From contig JBBRMT010000253.1 in the NCBI GenBank assembly GCA_038230695.1, positions 1-6,556 on the forward strand: DNA of 6,556 nucleotides, given 5' to 3'. The stretch is from QHBQ01 sp038230695 (GTDB taxonomy: Bacteria; Chloroflexota; Chloroflexia; QHBQ01). The translations under genes and the position numbers were made by a program. Below, piece after piece: positions 5,474 through 6,556 of the stretch (position 1 is the stretch's first letter; each line of letters opens with the position of its first letter). The notes below the pieces were generated by a model that made no database searches, was not told the DNA's origin, and worked only from the letters and a program-made list of their open reading frames with translations.

Positions 5474-6184
5474 ATGAGCGAGATAGCGCCAATCCTTACC
5501 TGCTACAACCACCCCATCACCACTGCGACGGCGACCTGTGACGACTGCGGCGCGGGTATCTGCGCCGACTGCACCCGCACCCTGCGCGGCCAGCCCTTCT
5601 GCTCCGCCGACTACGCAATTATGCGCCGTGAACCCGCCAATGCACACTTGCCTGTCGAAGTGCCACCCTATCAGCCGCCGCAGTATCCTTATAAGTTGCC
5701 AGTGCTGGAAGCCGAGTCGGTGGTGGACAACGTACCACTACCTTCGGGCAGCCTATTCGGTAGCGGTCTGGTATCCTCCCCACCGCCTGCGCGAGTGGTT
5801 CAGCCGCCTGGCCCTGCTGACGGGATAACAAAGTGGGCAAGGATCGGCATTGCTATCCCCCTGCTGATAATCGTCAGCATTGTTGGTTCGATTGGCTTTC
5901 GTTGGTATCCTCTTGGCTGGATCATTAACCGCTTTCCCTACCTCATTCCGGGCCTGGCCGCCATCGGGCTGATAATAAATCTCGTAACTTTGCTGCTGAT
6001 GTTGCTAAGACGCTCTAATCGCCCAGACACTGTGGGAACACTGGGCTGTCTTGGCATAATGCTCAACGGCATCATTCTTGCGCTGGCTTTTGCTTTGTAT
6101 GAGTTTTCTATGAACTTTAACGGTTTAGACTTTGCTGAAGTCAATCGGAGCGAAGCTAATGGCTCTAATTCTAACCTGTTATAA
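5474..6184 (+). CDS. membrane protein with N-terminal B-box-type zinc finger (paralogue 1)
   Basis: A 236-residue protein. Residues 7-47 form a B-box-like zinc-binding module: C10-x2-H13, C22-x2-C25, C30-x2-C33 and C43-x2-D46, in the frame CYNHP..TATC..CG.GIC..C....G..FC..DY. This is the bacterial version of the fold and normally binds two zinc ions; binding here is inferred. A proline-rich linker (about 54-118) leads to three predicted membrane helices at about 124-142, 155-178 and 189-209, then a polar Asn/Ser-rich tail. The zinc module has no signal peptide before it and is probably cytoplasmic, where it may bind a partner protein. The start has AAAGG 9 nt upstream. Its 3' end overlaps the next gene by 26 nt, and that gene encodes a paralogue, so the pair is translationally close and arose by tandem duplication. 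The specific role is unknown. Confidence 0.8.
   Translation: MSEIAPILTCYNHPITTATATCDDCGAGICADCTRTLRGQPFCSADYAIMRREPANAHLPVEVPPYQPPQYPYKLPVLEAESVVDNVPLPSGSLFGSGLVSSPPPARVVQPPGPADGITKWARIGIAIPLLIIVSIVGSIGFRWYPLGWIINRFPYLIPGLAAIGLIINLVTLLLMLLRRSNRPDTVGTLGCLGIMLNGIILALAFALYEFSMNFNGLDFAEVNRSEANGSNSNLL
6147..6150 (+). promoter_or_regulatory. ribosome-binding site for the second zinc-finger gene, inside the first
   Basis: GGAG, 8 nt before the ATG at 6159, lying within the coding sequence of the preceding gene. It supports initiation at 6159 even though the upstream gene does not stop until 6184. Confidence 0.65.
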
Positions 6185-6556
6185 CCACCCTGGCACACCT
6201 GCAACTGCCACCTGTGCGGCGTGCGACGAGCCGATCTGCGATGCCTGCGTACGGCAGTGGCGTGGCGAGACGTTCTGTCCCGCTGACTACGCGATTGCCC
6301 GCCGCGAGGCGATGGGCGAAGTGGCCCGCGCCCCGCGCCGCAACCCGCCTCCGCCGACGCAGAGTGTCACCCGCCGCCCCGAAACCAGTATCAAGCAGCG
6401 TGAACCCGCGCCGCTGCAACCCATGCCCCGTCGTCCCATGCAGCGATATTATGATGAGTACGGCAACGAACTGGCGGGCTTCGAATACGATCCGCGCCTC
6501 GTCGCGGGCGTTGGCCGCCGCCTCAGCAATGCCACCCTTATACTCGCCGTCCTCGG
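6159..6556 (+). CDS. B-box-type zinc-finger protein (paralogue 2), partial at right edge
   Basis: The frame is open from the ATG at 6159 to the window edge (132 complete codons plus two bases), so the gene is incomplete. It starts MALILTCYNHPGTPATATC and keeps all zinc-ligand positions of its upstream neighbour: C7-x2-H10, C19-x2-C22, C27-x2-C30, C40-x2-D43. By my hand alignment the two zinc modules are identical at 31 of 47 positions. The following linker is again proline-rich but much more basic (RAPRRNPPPPTQ, RRPETSIKQREP, PRRPMQRYYDEYGNE). The visible end, GRRLSNATLILAVLG, appears to enter a hydrophobic segment, so a membrane domain probably follows as in paralogue 1. GGAG at 6147-6150 supports this start, and the gene overlaps the previous one by 26 nt. 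Function is unknown. Confidence 0.85.
   Translation, partial: MALILTCYNHPGTPATATCAACDEPICDACVRQWRGETFCPADYAIARREAMGEVARAPRRNPPPPTQSVTRRPETSIKQREPAPLQPMPRRPMQRYYDEYGNELAGFEYDPRLVAGVGRRLSNATLILAVL

Noticed and set aside
5419..5541. Independent 40-residue membrane microprotein
   Set aside because: No Shine-Dalgarno before 5419, and its second half overlaps the zinc-finger gene in another frame; kept only as a possible severed C-terminus.

Overview
The window looks like ordinary bacterial chromosome with GC-rich coding sequence. The adenosylhomocysteinase is the short type that ends in SWESGT and lacks the C-terminal YRY tail. The Phd/MazF pair and the many G/C-rich intergenic repeats also suggest Chloroflexota (Chloroflexales- or Herpetosiphon-like). 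This placement is an inference from protein style and repeats, with moderate to low confidence.

Layout. On the minus strand, 20-1450 encodes a complete MFS permease resembling the SLC45/GPH sugar transporters. A 159-nt divergent intergenic region holds one recognisable sigma70-type promoter for each direction. On the plus strand, 1610-2461 is a type II toxin-antitoxin pair: a Phd-like antitoxin with an unusual middle, overlapping by 14 nt a MazF-like toxin that carries an apparent 1-nt deletion near its C-terminus. This pair is visibly less GC-rich than its neighbours. A cluster of imperfect direct repeats (2475-2645) separates it from adenosylhomocysteinase (ahcY, 2711-4090), which is intact with a strong RBS and is followed by a hairpin terminator.

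The 462-nt gap 4091-4552 is repeat-dense. It holds a 7-nt tandem repeat, the terminator, two 55-nt near-identical direct repeats and a third copy in inverted orientation that makes a roughly 130-nt imperfect palindrome, then an extended -10 promoter. From that promoter a run of four genes reads rightward, probably as one transcript: a small proline-rich DUF4190-like membrane protein (4553-4933), a small three-helix membrane protein (5008-5391), and two tandem paralogues with an N-terminal B-box-type zinc finger (5474-6184, and 6159 running off the right end). The first paralogue clearly has membrane helices; the second is cut off as a hydrophobic stretch begins.

The most noteworthy points are the frameshifted MazF, the composite antitoxin, the nested inverted repeat, the membrane-segment coding sequence directly after the stop codon at 5389-5391, and the tandem membrane zinc-finger cluster. 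I see no clear evidence of a wholly new system. The zinc-finger/membrane cluster is the best candidate for something functionally undescribed.
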